Origin: Bin52 sp965243345
GTDB taxonomy: Bacteria; Pseudomonadota; Alphaproteobacteria; Thalassobaculales; Thalassobaculaceae
Assembly: GCA_965243345.1 (NCBI GenBank)
Contig: CBDEUR010000003.1
Span: forward strand, 248,001-312,000
Direction: 5' to 3'
Length of the DNA stretch: 64,000 nucleotides
Made by a program: the position numbers and the translations under genes. The notes below the pieces were generated by a model. It did not search any database. It was not told where the DNA came from and saw only the letters and a list, made by a program, of their open reading frames with translations. Shown here piece after piece: positions 25,137 to 34,055 of the stretch (positions are counted from its first letter, which is position 1; every line of letters starts with the position of its first letter).

Positions 25137-25550
25137 GTGGAACTGTATGAGAGGTGGTGCGACGCCAGTCGGGAAAAGGACAAGCGCAAGCGTTACTGGA
25201 CCTATGTCGAGAAGGATGGCGGCCGCGACGAGATCCGCGATGACTTGGCCGAGACTATCCGCTCGCACTACGACCGTCTCGAGCGCATCGCCGACGACGT
25301 CCATCAGCTCGGATACAGGGTAGCCGCCGGGATCCTCAGCGAGGCGATGCCTCAGACGCCCAAGGGCCGCTCGGGCGATCTCGGTGAAATTCTTGCCACC
25401 GAGCTGCTCGCGGAAGAGATCGGCCTGCGCGTCCCTGTGCGCCGTATTCGTTACAAGGACGGCCGCAACATGGCCATGCGCGGCGACGACTTCATCGGCG
25501 CCGGATATGACAGCAAGGGTGTTCGGTCTGATCGAAGCGCTCGATGCTGA
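25137..25550 (+). pseudogene. Truncated HamA-like (DUF1837, Hachiman effector) gene
   Basis: 137 codons. Residues about 20-125 (DDLAETIRSHYDRLERIADD, SGDLGEILATELLAEEIG, VPVRRIRYKDGRNMAMRGDD, FIGAGYD) read like the N-terminal half of DUF1837/HamA proteins. In those the motif RGDDFLG is followed by a Lys-Gly-Glu-x-Lys nuclease site. Here the similarity breaks off right after GYDSKG and a stop comes ten codons later, so the catalytic residues are missing. No HamB helicase follows. I infer a deleted or recombined remnant of a Hachiman-type defence gene; the family call rests on motif memory only. Confidence 0.5.
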
Positions 25551-26014
25551 TCCGCGCCGGCCTTCCTTTATGGCGCGCAGCCATGGCGGCGATTGAGGAT
25601 GCCAAGCCTGTCTTCGTTACGCCCGCCGAGATGCGGGCTTGGCTCAAATCCGACGCAATCACGGTCCACACGGACGCCGCTGACTGGCCAACGCCCAACA
25701 CGGCCGCGCTATGGGCGCGGTTTCGAATTGAAGCCCTCAGCGGTGGCATCCAGAAATGGTCGATCGAACACTACAAGCGTCTGCTCGACACCGCGGCTGC
25801 TCCGGCTGCTGGCCCATATCGGATTGTCATTGACGAGAAAGATGGGCGAACATGGCTAGCCACGCCAGACTGTCAGCGAATCGCTCCATTCAAGAGGCCA
25901 ACCGTTGATCCCAAGCCCAGCCTGTTCTCAGGTCGGCTGCAGGGAAACACCAGGTTGGTGGAAGCCTTGCGTGTCGACCGCGGGAAAATGCGCTGGCCGC
26001 CGGCTGATGCGTAG
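25544..26014 (+). CDS. Unrecognised protein, possibly a C-terminal gene fragment
   Basis: 156 codons from ATG 25544, overlapping the end of the HamA-like frame. A Met 13 codons on is an alternative start. The sequence is protein-like: FVTPAEMRAWLKSD, WARFRIEALSGGIQKWSIE, PYRIVIDEKDGRTWLATP. It has no signal or membrane segment. I do not recognise the family. Because the upstream gene is broken at the junction, this may be the 3' part of another gene joined by a deletion. It ends just before an AT-rich gap. Confidence 0.45.
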   Translation: MLIRAGLPLWRAAMAAIEDAKPVFVTPAEMRAWLKSDAITVHTDAADWPTPNTAALWARFRIEALSGGIQKWSIEHYKRLLDTAAAPAAGPYRIVIDEKDGRTWLATPDCQRIAPFKRPTVDPKPSLFSGRLQGNTRLVEALRVDRGKMRWPPADA

Positions 26015-26245
26015 GGGGAGATTGTAGCCATGCTCTGTACTTGGGTTGGCGACCAGAAAGGAGCGCGCATTGCGAGTGGTGAACGGCAGATTTGCTACGA
26101 CTTGCTTGCGCTGTCATGTCAGAATTCTGATACTTCTTCCATTGTACCGCTAACTTTTCCTACCGACTAATCGTTTTAGTCAAATTTCTACGATGATCGT
26201 GGTGGCTTGCACGCCGGGTTTCACATCGAGGCGGTCGCGGATAGC

Positions 26246-27094
26246 ATGACGGCGAGGGGAGGGCATGGCGTGCGGATCCGCAGGCTCGGGGAACATATCG
26301 GTGCGGAGATCACCGGCGTCGATATCCGTCGGCTCGACGAGGACGGGTTCGCCGGCGTGTACCGGGCGTGGCTCGACCACGGTGTCACGGTGATCCGTGA
26401 TCAGGACCTCGATCTCGGTGACTTCCTGCAGCATTGCCGCCGGTACGGAACGGTGGTCCGTCATCCCTCGAAGGCGACCCGTCATCCGCGGTGCCCGGAA
26501 ATCACGGTGCTGGGCGTCGACAAGTTCAACCCCGACGGCACGCTGAAGCAGCACGTCTACAAGCGCGGCGCCGCCAGTTTCCACACCGACGGCGCCTACG
26601 AGAAGCGGCCGTTCAAGGCGACCGCCCTGCACGCGCGCGCGGTTCCCGGCAGCGGCGGCGACACCCTGTATTCCTGCATGACCATGGCCTTCGAAGCGCT
26701 GCCCGGGCGCCTGCGACGAGTGCTCGACGGCCGCCAGGGCGCCTTTACCTTCGGCGGCCGCAGCGGTGCGAACCTGCTGCTGGAGCCGGAGGACAGGCAT
26801 GAGCCGCCGGCGTTTCACCCGTTGCTGCGGCCCCACCCGGAAACCGGGCGGATGGCTCTCTACTTCGATCCCGGCAAGATCCTCTACATCGAGGGTCTGG
26901 AACCGGAGCACAGCGACGCCGTCATCGAGGAACTCACCGAACGGATGATCGTGCCCGGTGCGGGCTACGTGCACTCCTGGCGGGTCGGGGACGTGGTGGT
27001 CTGGGACAACCGGTGCCTGGTCCACAAGGCCGCGGGAGACTATCCGCCGCACGAGGACCGGATCCACTGGCGGGTCTCGATCGGGCAGGACTGA
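26246..27094 (+). CDS. TauD/TfdA-family Fe(II)/2-oxoglutarate-dependent dioxygenase
   Basis: 282 residues. N-terminal IGAEITGVDIRRL (about 18-30), facial-triad HxD in SFHTDGAYE (His about 113, Asp about 115), SGGDTLYSCM, and the distal His in WDNRCLVHKAAGD (about 260) with a 2-oxoglutarate-binding Arg in HWRVSI. All metal ligands are present, unlike the relic at 2146-2890. ATG 26246 is chosen over an upstream TTG at 26207. Substrate unknown: taurine, phenoxyacids, quaternary amines and others are used by this family. Confidence 0.87.
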   Translation: MTARGGHGVRIRRLGEHIGAEITGVDIRRLDEDGFAGVYRAWLDHGVTVIRDQDLDLGDFLQHCRRYGTVVRHPSKATRHPRCPEITVLGVDKFNPDGTLKQHVYKRGAASFHTDGAYEKRPFKATALHARAVPGSGGDTLYSCMTMAFEALPGRLRRVLDGRQGAFTFGGRSGANLLLEPEDRHEPPAFHPLLRPHPETGRMALYFDPGKILYIEGLEPEHSDAVIEELTERMIVPGAGYVHSWRVGDVVVWDNRCLVHKAAGDYPPHEDRIHWRVSIGQD

Positions 27095-27133
27095 CGGTCA
27101 CCGCCTTCCTATTGCCGAAAGGGCCAGGCTGCG

Positions 27134-28015
27134 ATGTCCACACCGCTTCCGGTTCCCTCGATCCAGGCTGGTCACCTGTTCTGTTTCGGTCTCGGGTACA
27201 CTGCCAGCCGGCTTGCCCGGCGCCTGGTCGCCCGTGGCTGGCGGGTATCAGGCACCGTTCGCGACCTCGCCACGGGTACCGGGGGGCCCGGATGCGAGGT
27301 GCATGGGTTTGACGGCGTCCGCCCGCTGCCGGCCGCCGCCCTTGCCGGCGTGACCCACGTGCTCAGTTCGGTTCCCCCGACCGGGGACGGAGACCCGGTT
27401 CTGGCGCTGCATGCGGACGAACTGCGCGCATCCGCGTCGGTCACCTGGATCGGCTATCTCTCGACACCTGCGGTCTACGGTGACCGCGGCGGGGCGCTGG
27501 TCGCGGAGAGTGAACAGCCCAGACCCTCGAGCGGACGCGGAAAGCGGCGGTATGCCGCCGAGCGCGCCTGGCTCGACCTGGGTGGCGCCGCGGCTGTCCA
27601 GGTGTTCAGGCTTGCCGGCATCTACGGACCCGGACGCACCGTGCTTGATCAGGTGCGGCGGGGCACCGCCCGGATCATCGACAAGCCGGGCCAGGTGTTC
27701 AACCGTATCCACGTTGATGACATCGGCACCATCCTGATGGCGTCGATGGAGCGACCGCGCAACGGCGGCATCTACAATGTCGCCGATCGGGAGGCATGTC
27801 CGAGCGGCGATGTGGTTCGCCATGCCTGCGCGCTGCTGGGAAGATCGCCGCCTGAACCGATTGCGTTTGCCGATGCCGACTTGTCCGAGATGGCGCGGTC
27901 GTTCTACAGCGAATGCAAGCGACTGGACACGAGCCTGCTCGGGAACGAACTCGGGGTGACGCTCACCTACCCGACCTACCGCGAGGGGCTGGCTGCCCTG
28001 GCGGAGGCGCCGTGA
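27134..28015 (+). CDS. SDR-type NAD(P)-dependent epimerase/reductase (YeeZ-like)
   Basis: 293 residues with an extended-SDR dinucleotide fold: FGLGYTASRLARRLVARGW (about 18-36) for nucleotide binding, SSVPPTGDGD, WIGYLSTPAVYGDRGG with Ser/Thr and Tyr, RLAGIYGPGRTVLD, and NRIHVDDIGTIL near the C-terminus. The catalytic Tyr-x3-Lys is not obvious; GKRRYAAERA carries the Tyr without the usual Lys, as in several YeeZ-like atypical SDRs. It follows the dioxygenase by 40 bases on the same strand and converges on cobO. Substrate unknown. Confidence 0.82.
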   Translation: MSTPLPVPSIQAGHLFCFGLGYTASRLARRLVARGWRVSGTVRDLATGTGGPGCEVHGFDGVRPLPAAALAGVTHVLSSVPPTGDGDPVLALHADELRASASVTWIGYLSTPAVYGDRGGALVAESEQPRPSSGRGKRRYAAERAWLDLGGAAAVQVFRLAGIYGPGRTVLDQVRRGTARIIDKPGQVFNRIHVDDIGTILMASMERPRNGGIYNVADREACPSGDVVRHACALLGRSPPEPIAFADADLSEMARSFYSECKRLDTSLLGNELGVTLTYPTYREGLAALAEAP

Positions 28016-28021
28016 TGGTCG

Positions 28022-28642
28022 TCAGTACTCGATGCCGGCCTGGGCCTTGAACCCCGAGCGGAACGGATGTTTCACCTGGGTCATTTCCGTAACCAGGTCG
28101 GCCGCATCGATCAGTTCCTGCCTGGCGTTTCGGCCGGTGACGATCACATGTAGCCCGTCCCTCCTGTCGGTGAGCCGGTCCACGATCTCCTCGATAGGCA
28201 GGTAGCCGTAGCGCAGCACGATGTTGAGTTCGTCGAGCAGCAGCATGGAGAGGTCGGGGTCCTCCATCATGAGCAGTGCCTGGTCCCAGGCGGCCCGGGC
28301 GGCGGCAATGTCGCGGTTCAGGTCCTGGGTGTCCCAGGTGAAGCCCTCGCCCATGGTCCGGATCGTGACCTGTTCGGGAAACGCTTCCAGCACAGCGCGT
28401 TCGCCGGTCTGCCAGCGGCCCTTGACGAACTGCACCACGCCGACCTTCATGTCGTGGCCGATGGCGCGGCACACCATGCCGAAGGCGGCAGTGGACTTGC
28501 CCTTGCCCTTGCCGGTGTGGACGATCAGGAGTCCGCCGGTGCGGTCCTTGGTCGCCATGATCTTGTCCCGCGCCGCCTTCTTCTTCGCCATCTTCTCGGC
28601 ATGGCGCTCGGCGCGGGCCGGGTCGATCGATGTGGTGGCCAT
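28022..28642 (-). CDS. cobO: Cob(I)yrinic acid a,c-diamide adenosyltransferase
   Basis: Attaches the 5'-deoxyadenosyl group from ATP to cobalt, 206 residues, CobO/BtuR/CobA family. P-loop VHTGKGKGKSTAAFG (41-55), VVQFVKGRWQTGE (about 74-86), and DELNIVLRYGYLP (about 138-150) are all diagnostic. A long charged N-terminal helix with many Lys and Ala precedes the P-loop, as in alphaproteobacterial CobO. AGGAGC lies before the ATG. It is over 10 kb from the main cob locus and is convergent with the SDR gene. Confidence 0.95.
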   Translation of the reverse strand: MATTSIDPARAERHAEKMAKKKAARDKIMATKDRTGGLLIVHTGKGKGKSTAAFGMVCRAIGHDMKVGVVQFVKGRWQTGERAVLEAFPEQVTIRTMGEGFTWDTQDLNRDIAAARAAWDQALLMMEDPDLSMLLLDELNIVLRYGYLPIEEIVDRLTDRRDGLHVIVTGRNARQELIDAADLVTEMTQVKHPFRSGFKAQAGIEY

Positions 28643-28723
28643 GCTGCGCTCCTGGTCCGGGTTCGCCGGGAGAGTCTGGCACACACTCTGGAAGGGTAAA
28701 AGACTTGCTCTACCCGCATTGCC

Positions 28724-29113
28724 ATGTCCGTGACGCCGCCGACACTTGACGACCTGGAGGGTCTCGCCCGAACGGCGATGAAGTCGATTCCGGAGCACCT
28801 GCGTGTCATGACCAGGGACGTCGTGTTCGTGGTCGAGGAGTTCCCGTCGGACGAGATCTGCCAGGAAATGGAGCTCGACAGCCCGTTCGACCTCCTGGGC
28901 CTGTACTCGGGCCAGCCGTTCGGACAGCAGCAACTGGCGGGCCAGCCCGAGGACATGAACATGATCTTTCTCTACCGCAGGCCGATCCTGGATCACTGGT
29001 GTGAGACCGGTGAGGATCTTGAGCGGATCGTGACCCATGTCCTGGTGCACGAGATCGGCCATCACTTCGGCCTCTCCGACGAGGACATGGAGCGGATCGA
29101 GAACGGCATGTGA
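28724..29113 (+). CDS. Small zincin-like metallopeptidase family protein
   Basis: 129 residues, PF06262-type (minimal MMP-like). The zinc site is THVLVHEIGHHFGLSDEDM (about 104-122), with the extended form HExxHxxGxxD. The N-terminal half carries the family pattern FPSDEICQEM, FDLLGLYSG and IFLYRRPILD. Proteolytic activity has not been established for the family; it is widespread in alphaproteobacteria. Divergent from cobO with about 80 bases between. Confidence 0.92.
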   Translation: MSVTPPTLDDLEGLARTAMKSIPEHLRVMTRDVVFVVEEFPSDEICQEMELDSPFDLLGLYSGQPFGQQQLAGQPEDMNMIFLYRRPILDHWCETGEDLERIVTHVLVHEIGHHFGLSDEDMERIENGM

Positions 29114-29417
29114 CCGTTCACAATGAGCAGCCCTTCGCCCTCGGGAGGCGGAGCGTTTGCGCCGTTCGGCCGATCACGATCGGCACCTCGGTGCCGGAAG
29201 CCTCGGGCTGCGGGAGCAAGGGGCCAGTCAGTCCGACACCTCCGCCGCCGACACTGTCATGGACGAACCCGAGGGCAGGGGCGTCGTGACACCGCCGGGC
29301 CAGGCGCGGTCACCCGATTCTGCGGACATGCATCGGTGCCGGTCATCGCCAGCGGAAACCAGGACCGGATGTACGTTCATCGCGCCGATTGCGGACAGTT
29401 CGCACCCATCACTGACG
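29114..29417. other. Intergenic, nothing recognised
   Basis: 304 bases between the 3' ends of the zincin gene and the DUF4922-like gene. No gene, repeat or clear hairpin with a T run was seen. Confidence 0.5.
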
Positions 29418-30560
29418 TTATGCGGCTTCAAGCGGCGTGTGCAGACTTTCCAGCGCGTTGTGCAGGCTGAAATAGTCGATCGAGCCGTCCCGCAGGCGTG
29501 TTCCCGCCTCCGGATCGGCCAGTACGATTTCCCCGAGCACTTCCAGCGCCCCTGCAACGCTGCCCACTCCGTGCAGACGGGCATGCGAGCGGCGTCGGGG
29601 CACGAAGTAGAGCGTGACCCGCTCGCCCGAACCGTTGCCGGTGGCAACGAAGTTCGCTGAGAGATCGTCCATGCGGGCGCCGTTGCGCCGCGCCCACGCC
29701 GTCAACCAGTCCGATGCACGCGCAACCACAGGCTCCGGGGGTCCTGTCCACACGATCGCTTCGACCGGGTAGTCCCGGATCCGCATCGACGCGCCAGGGT
29801 TCCTCCGGTGCTCGCACCGTGCGGCGAGTTCGAGGGGAAACGCCGGAACACCCCTGGGACGGGTCACGAACTGGTAGTGCAGGTGGTCGGGAATCGAGCA
29901 TCCGCCGTCAATCCCGTTGTAGAATCCGACGTAGTCCGGCATCCGTGCAGCGAGGAGCACAAGATCCTCGACCAGTTCCTCGACAGCAACGCCCGACCGG
30001 TCCCGGAAGCGCCACTCCTGCGTTCGGTGTTCCTCGGACGCGACGACGATATGCCCTGGCAGAATGGGAAACGGGTTAGTGAGTGCGAAATACGCCCGCG
30101 TGCCCGATTCGATCCGGTACCCCAGCTGGGCACCCTGCTGCTGCCATTCGATCGTGTCCCGGCACAGGAAGCACCCGTGCGCCGGAACATCGGCGGACTG
30201 CAGGGTCCTGCCGGCGCCGCGGAACCGGTGGGCGCGTCTCGGATTGTACTGGGCGCGGAAAAACTGCTCGGGATGGTCGGGATGGGAAAAGGACCGGCTT
30301 TCGACCTGCCGAAGGGTGTCGGTGAGGAAACCGTTGTCCAGGTGATGGCATTCCAGTTCCCGCAGGGCGGCCCCGAGCCCCGCCACCAGCTCCAGCCGAC
30401 GCAGCCGTCCGTTCAGGGTCAGCCATGAATTCTCGAATTCAGGGGACACGCCGGGTGCCTGTGCGCCGACGGCGTCTCGACGAAGGATGCGTGTGCGGTG
30501 AAGGACGCATACGCGGTTGTCCCCGGGCAAGCTGACCGCATCCGTATCCGGGCGGAGCAC
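29418..30560 (-). CDS. HIT/GalT-like nucleotidyltransferase or phosphorylase (DUF4922-type)
   Basis: About 380 residues from GTG 30558-30560; a TTG at 30611 is an alternative and the true start is uncertain. It has the HIT/GalT-superfamily layout: a pair of Cys in GCFLCRD (about 129-135), TNPFPILPGHIVVAS (about 161-175) and the catalytic-type SIPDHLHYQFVTRP with HxHxQ (about 222-235). This resembles GDP-sugar/ADP-sugar phosphorylases and Ap4A phosphorylases. It is divergent from a kinase-like gene, a GT4 glycosyltransferase and glgC, so a role in sugar-nucleotide turnover is likely but unproven. Confidence 0.72.
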   Translation of the reverse strand: MLRPDTDAVSLPGDNRVCVLHRTRILRRDAVGAQAPGVSPEFENSWLTLNGRLRRLELVAGLGAALRELECHHLDNGFLTDTLRQVESRSFSHPDHPEQFFRAQYNPRRAHRFRGAGRTLQSADVPAHGCFLCRDTIEWQQQGAQLGYRIESGTRAYFALTNPFPILPGHIVVASEEHRTQEWRFRDRSGVAVEELVEDLVLLAARMPDYVGFYNGIDGGCSIPDHLHYQFVTRPRGVPAFPLELAARCEHRRNPGASMRIRDYPVEAIVWTGPPEPVVARASDWLTAWARRNGARMDDLSANFVATGNGSGERVTLYFVPRRRSHARLHGVGSVAGALEVLGEIVLADPEAGTRLRDGSIDYFSLHNALESLHTPLEAA

Positions 30561-30676
30561 GAATTCGCTTCGATCGGCGCAGTCCCTAGTATATGCGCAG
30601 GTTCCTGCCAACCGGAATCATGACCTGCGTGAAAATGCCAGGCTTGGGGCAGGCGAAAACGGCCGGAGGGATACGC

Positions 30677-31327
30677 ATGCGGGGCGACTCGATCATCATC
30701 GAACCCCATCACCGCACGGCGGCTGCGGGGATCCTGTCCCTGCTGAAACCGGTGCTGGCGGCGGGGTGTGACCGGTACGCCGTTTCGATCGCCGGACAGT
30801 CGGGAAGCGGAAAGTCGGAAACGGCAGCGGCGCTTCAGCAGGTGCTGGGCGAGAATCGGATCGAGAGCACGGTCCTGCAACAGGACGACTACTTCATTCA
30901 TCCGCCGAGGACGAACGACCGCACGCGTCGTGCCGATATCGCGTGGGTCGGGCCGCAGGAGGTCCGCCTGGAGCTGATGGATGCGCACGTGGGCGCGTTT
31001 CTCGACGGAGCAGACGAACTGGTCAAGCCGCTGGTCGACTACGAGGCCGATGCCATCGGGTCGGAGACGCTGGCGGTTGGCCATGCCCGCGTCATGATTG
31101 CCGAGGGGACCTACACGACGTTGCTCGCCCGCTGCCGAACGCATGTCTTCATCGACCGCACCTATCTGCAGACCCGCGAGCATCGGCAGAAGAGGATGCG
31201 CCACACCGCCGAACTCGACCCGTTCATTGACCGCGTCCTGGAAATCGAGCACGGGATCATCTCGGCTCACAAGGCCCGGGCCGACATCGTGATCGATGCC
31301 GACTACACGGCGGCTCCCGCAGGCTGA
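30677..31327 (+). CDS. Uridine-kinase-like P-loop kinase
   Basis: 216 residues. P-loop SIAGQSGSGKSETAAAL (about 37-53), VLQQDDYFIHPP (about 66-77) and, toward the C-terminus, VMIAEGTYTTLL and FIDRTYLQTREHR follow the pattern of uridine kinase/phosphoribulokinase proteins. GGAGGG lies 8 bases before ATG 30677. It ends 22 bases before the GT4 gene and is surely co-transcribed. In this setting it may phosphorylate a sugar or nucleoside used by the glycosyltransferase; the acceptor is unknown. Confidence 0.8.
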   Translation: MRGDSIIIEPHHRTAAAGILSLLKPVLAAGCDRYAVSIAGQSGSGKSETAAALQQVLGENRIESTVLQQDDYFIHPPRTNDRTRRADIAWVGPQEVRLELMDAHVGAFLDGADELVKPLVDYEADAIGSETLAVGHARVMIAEGTYTTLLARCRTHVFIDRTYLQTREHRQKRMRHTAELDPFIDRVLEIEHGIISAHKARADIVIDADYTAAPAG

Positions 31328-31349
31328 ACCCGGGGATACCGGCATTCCC

Positions 31350-32759
31350 ATGCACATCGCCTTTCTGAATCCCCAGGGCAACTTCGACCCGGCTGATTCG
31401 CACCTGACCGAACATCCCGACTTCGGTGGCCAGCTGGTCTATGTGAAGGAGGTCGCGCGGGCCATGGCGGCCGCGGGCCATCGCGTCGATATCGTCACAC
31501 GGCGTATCGTGGATAGGGACTGGCCCGAGTTTGGATCCGGGATCGACCGGTATCCGGGGACGGGTGACGACCTGCGGATCGTACGGATTTCCTGCGGCGG
31601 ACCGCGCTTCCTTGCCAAGGAACAGCTGTGGGACCACCTGCGGGAGTTCGTGGGCAACACGATCGCGTTCTACGCCGGCCACGTGCCGGACTTCACGACG
31701 GCCCACTACGCGGACGGTGGTTTCTGTGCGGCACTGTTCGAGCGCGAGACCGGTGTTCCGTTCACCTTTACCGGCCACTCGCTGGGCGCGCAGAAGCTTG
31801 ACCGGCTTGGACTGTCGAAGTTGAACGCGAAGGAGCTCGAGGCCCGGTTCCGGTTTTCCAGGCGGATTGCGGCCGAACGCCTGGCCATGGAACGGGCGGT
31901 CCGTATCGTGACCTCGACCGAGCAGGAGCGGCGGGAACAGTATGCTCACCCGCTCTACGCGGGCGCGGTCGACGTGGAAGACTGCCACCGGTTTGCGGTG
32001 ATCCCTCCCGGCGTCAACACCGGGATATTCACTGCCGACGGGGATGATGCGGAGCGCGCGGGCGCCGCCGTACCGTGGCAGGACGATGCCGGCGGGCGCC
32101 CGTCGATCGTGGTATCGAACCGTCTGGATGCAAAGAAGAACACCATCGGCGTGGTCCAGGCCTTCGCCGCTTCGCGGGAACTTCGCGAGCGTGCCGACCT
32201 TCTCCTGTGCGTTCGCGGGATCCAGGACCCGTTCGCGGAGCTCGACCTGCTCGACGGCGCCGATCGATCGGTCCTTGCGCCGATTCTGGAGGCCATTGTC
32301 CGTCACGACCTGCGCGACAGTGTCCGGTTTCTCGATGTTCCGTCCCAGCAGGCGCTGGCGGCAACCTATCGTGCGGTGGCGAAAGGTGGCGGGGTGTTCG
32401 CATTGACGGCATTTCACGAGCCGTTCGGGCTCGCACCGATCGAAGCGGCGGCCTGCGGCCTCGCGTGCGTCGTGACACGCAACGGCGGGCCGTCGGAAAT
32501 CTTCGCTGACGGTTCGGGTGTGCTGGTCGATCCGGACGACCCCCGCGACATCGCGCGGGGCCTGCTGGAGGCACTGGGCAACCGGCAGGTCCTGGCGGCC
32601 CGGGCGCGGGCGCGGGTTCTGAAGACCTACACGTGGCCGCGTACCGCCGAGCGATATCTTTGCCTGATCGAACGCGCACTGTCGTGCGAACGCGCTCCGG
32701 CCCCCGCGGTTCCTCTCCTCGACGCGTCGCGACTGATCCGGGAACACGCCAGACCGTAG
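31350..32759 (+). CDS. GT4 glycosyltransferase of the sucrose-phosphate-synthase type
   Basis: 469 residues in two Rossmann domains. The N-terminal half has FGGQLVYVKEVARAMA (about 25-40), AHYADGGFCAALF and FTFTGHSLGAQKLDRLG, matching sucrose-phosphate or mannosylfructose-phosphate synthases. The C-terminal half has VVSNRLDAKKNTIGVVQAF and the donor motif HEPFGLAPIEAAACG (about 355-369, E-x7-E). There is no phosphatase domain or neighbour. A GlgC homologue ends 12 bases away on the other strand, so ADP-glucose is a plausible donor. The acceptor (fructose-6-phosphate, glycerate or other) is not decidable. Confidence 0.82.
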   Translation: MHIAFLNPQGNFDPADSHLTEHPDFGGQLVYVKEVARAMAAAGHRVDIVTRRIVDRDWPEFGSGIDRYPGTGDDLRIVRISCGGPRFLAKEQLWDHLREFVGNTIAFYAGHVPDFTTAHYADGGFCAALFERETGVPFTFTGHSLGAQKLDRLGLSKLNAKELEARFRFSRRIAAERLAMERAVRIVTSTEQERREQYAHPLYAGAVDVEDCHRFAVIPPGVNTGIFTADGDDAERAGAAVPWQDDAGGRPSIVVSNRLDAKKNTIGVVQAFAASRELRERADLLLCVRGIQDPFAELDLLDGADRSVLAPILEAIVRHDLRDSVRFLDVPSQQALAATYRAVAKGGGVFALTAFHEPFGLAPIEAAACGLACVVTRNGGPSEIFADGSGVLVDPDDPRDIARGLLEALGNRQVLAARARARVLKTYTWPRTAERYLCLIERALSCERAPAPAVPLLDASRLIREHARP

Positions 32760-32771
32760 TCGCTCGCGCGC

Positions 32772-34055
32772 CTACCGTTCAGCCGCGTAGGTGGGTCGAT
32801 ACCCCGTGTCCTGTCCGAGCATGCCTCGGTTGACCACGACAACACCGCCATCGCTGATCAGGAACCTCTCCTGGTCGGCGCGATGGTCATCCCCGATCAC
32901 GGTGCCGTTCGGCACGATGCACCCGTTGTCCAGGATCGTAGCCCTGAGGCGACAGCCCTCGCCGATCTCGCAGTCGGGCAGGGCCAGCACACCCTGAAGC
33001 TCGCTGCCCGCACCCACCTTGACGTTGGAATAGAGCAGGCTGCGATCCAGGTCGGACTGGTGGACGACGCAGCCCCCGCTCACCATGACATCCCTGACGT
33101 GGCACATCGTGCCGGCGCCGACGAACCGGGCGGCCGGCAGCTGAGGCTGGAAAGTGCGGATGGGCCAGGCGGGATCGAAGATGTCGATCGGAGGAGTCGG
33201 GGAGAGGACTTCGAGACTGGCCTCGTAGTAGCTGTCGATGGTTCCGACATCGCGCCAGTATCCGTTCATGCCCGACGGGGACCTGTGGAAGGAAAATGCG
33301 CGCAGGTGGTCACCGCCGGCCACGGCGGTGGGGATCAGGTCCTTGCCGAAATCGTGGGACGACGCTTCGTTTGACGCGTCCTCGTGCAACCGTTCCCGCA
33401 TGTAGTCATACGACAGGACATAGATGCCCATGCTCGCCAGCGCGGTGCCGGGATCGTCCGGAAGCGGCTGTGGGTCTTCCGGTTTCTCCGCGAATTCGAC
33501 GATCCGGCCCCCTTCATCGACCTGGATCACCCCGAACTGGCTGGCCGTGCTCCGGGGCACCGGGGTACAGCCGATGGTGAAGTCGGCGCCGGACTCCACG
33601 TGTTCGGCAAGGGTCTCTCCGTAGTCCATGGCATAGACATGATCCCCGGGCAGGATAAGGACGTGCCTGGGGCGGTAGGCGTCGATGATGTCGAGGCACT
33701 GGAAGACCGCGTCCGCCGTTCCCTGATACCAGGATTCATCGTCGAGCCACTGCTGGGCGGGTATGATGTCGATGAACTCGCCACGCTCGGTGCTGAATCC
33801 GCTCCAGCCTTGCGTGAGGTGCTGAATCAGGGCGTGCGACTTGTACTGGGTCAGAACGCAGATGCGCCGGACGCCTGAATTCAGGCAGTTGGACAGTGCG
33901 AAGTCGATGATCCGCAGCTTGCCGCCGAACGGTACCGCAGGCTTGGTTCGCCAGTCCGTCAGGACTCCCAGGCGGGATCCCCGGCCTCCGGCAAGCACGA
34001 GGGCCAGCGTGTCCTGGGTAAGACGGCTTACGAAGCGTTTGGGCACCCTGTCCAT
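32772..34055 (-). CDS. glgC: Glucose-1-phosphate adenylyltransferase
   Basis: Makes ADP-glucose from ATP and glucose-1-phosphate, 427 residues. Motifs: LVLAGGRGSRLGVLT with KPAVPFGGKLRIIDFALSN (about residues 19-55), WYQGTADAVFQ, ILPGDHVYAMDY, FAEKPEDP and MGIYVLSYDY, then a left-handed beta-helix C-terminal domain. ATG 34055 is preferred over a Met seven codons earlier because GAGG lies 7 bases upstream. No other glycogen gene (glgA, glgB, glgP) is in the window; it is convergent with the GT4 gene. Confidence 0.94.
   Translation of the reverse strand: MDRVPKRFVSRLTQDTLALVLAGGRGSRLGVLTDWRTKPAVPFGGKLRIIDFALSNCLNSGVRRICVLTQYKSHALIQHLTQGWSGFSTERGEFIDIIPAQQWLDDESWYQGTADAVFQCLDIIDAYRPRHVLILPGDHVYAMDYGETLAEHVESGADFTIGCTPVPRSTASQFGVIQVDEGGRIVEFAEKPEDPQPLPDDPGTALASMGIYVLSYDYMRERLHEDASNEASSHDFGKDLIPTAVAGGDHLRAFSFHRSPSGMNGYWRDVGTIDSYYEASLEVLSPTPPIDIFDPAWPIRTFQPQLPAARFVGAGTMCHVRDVMVSGGCVVHQSDLDRSLLYSNVKVGAGSELQGVLALPDCEIGEGCRLRATILDNGCIVPNGTVIGDDHRADQERFLISDGGVVVVNRGMLGQDTGYRPTYAAER

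Noticed and set aside
26165..26181. Hairpin GACTAA...TTAGTC before the TauD gene as a terminator
   Set aside because: Stem is only 6 bp and AT-rich, and no T run follows; too weak to call.
31257..32747. 496-codon minus-strand frame opposite the GT4 glycosyltransferase
   Set aside because: The plus-strand frame has all glycosyltransferase motifs and a coupled kinase upstream; the antisense frame has none.
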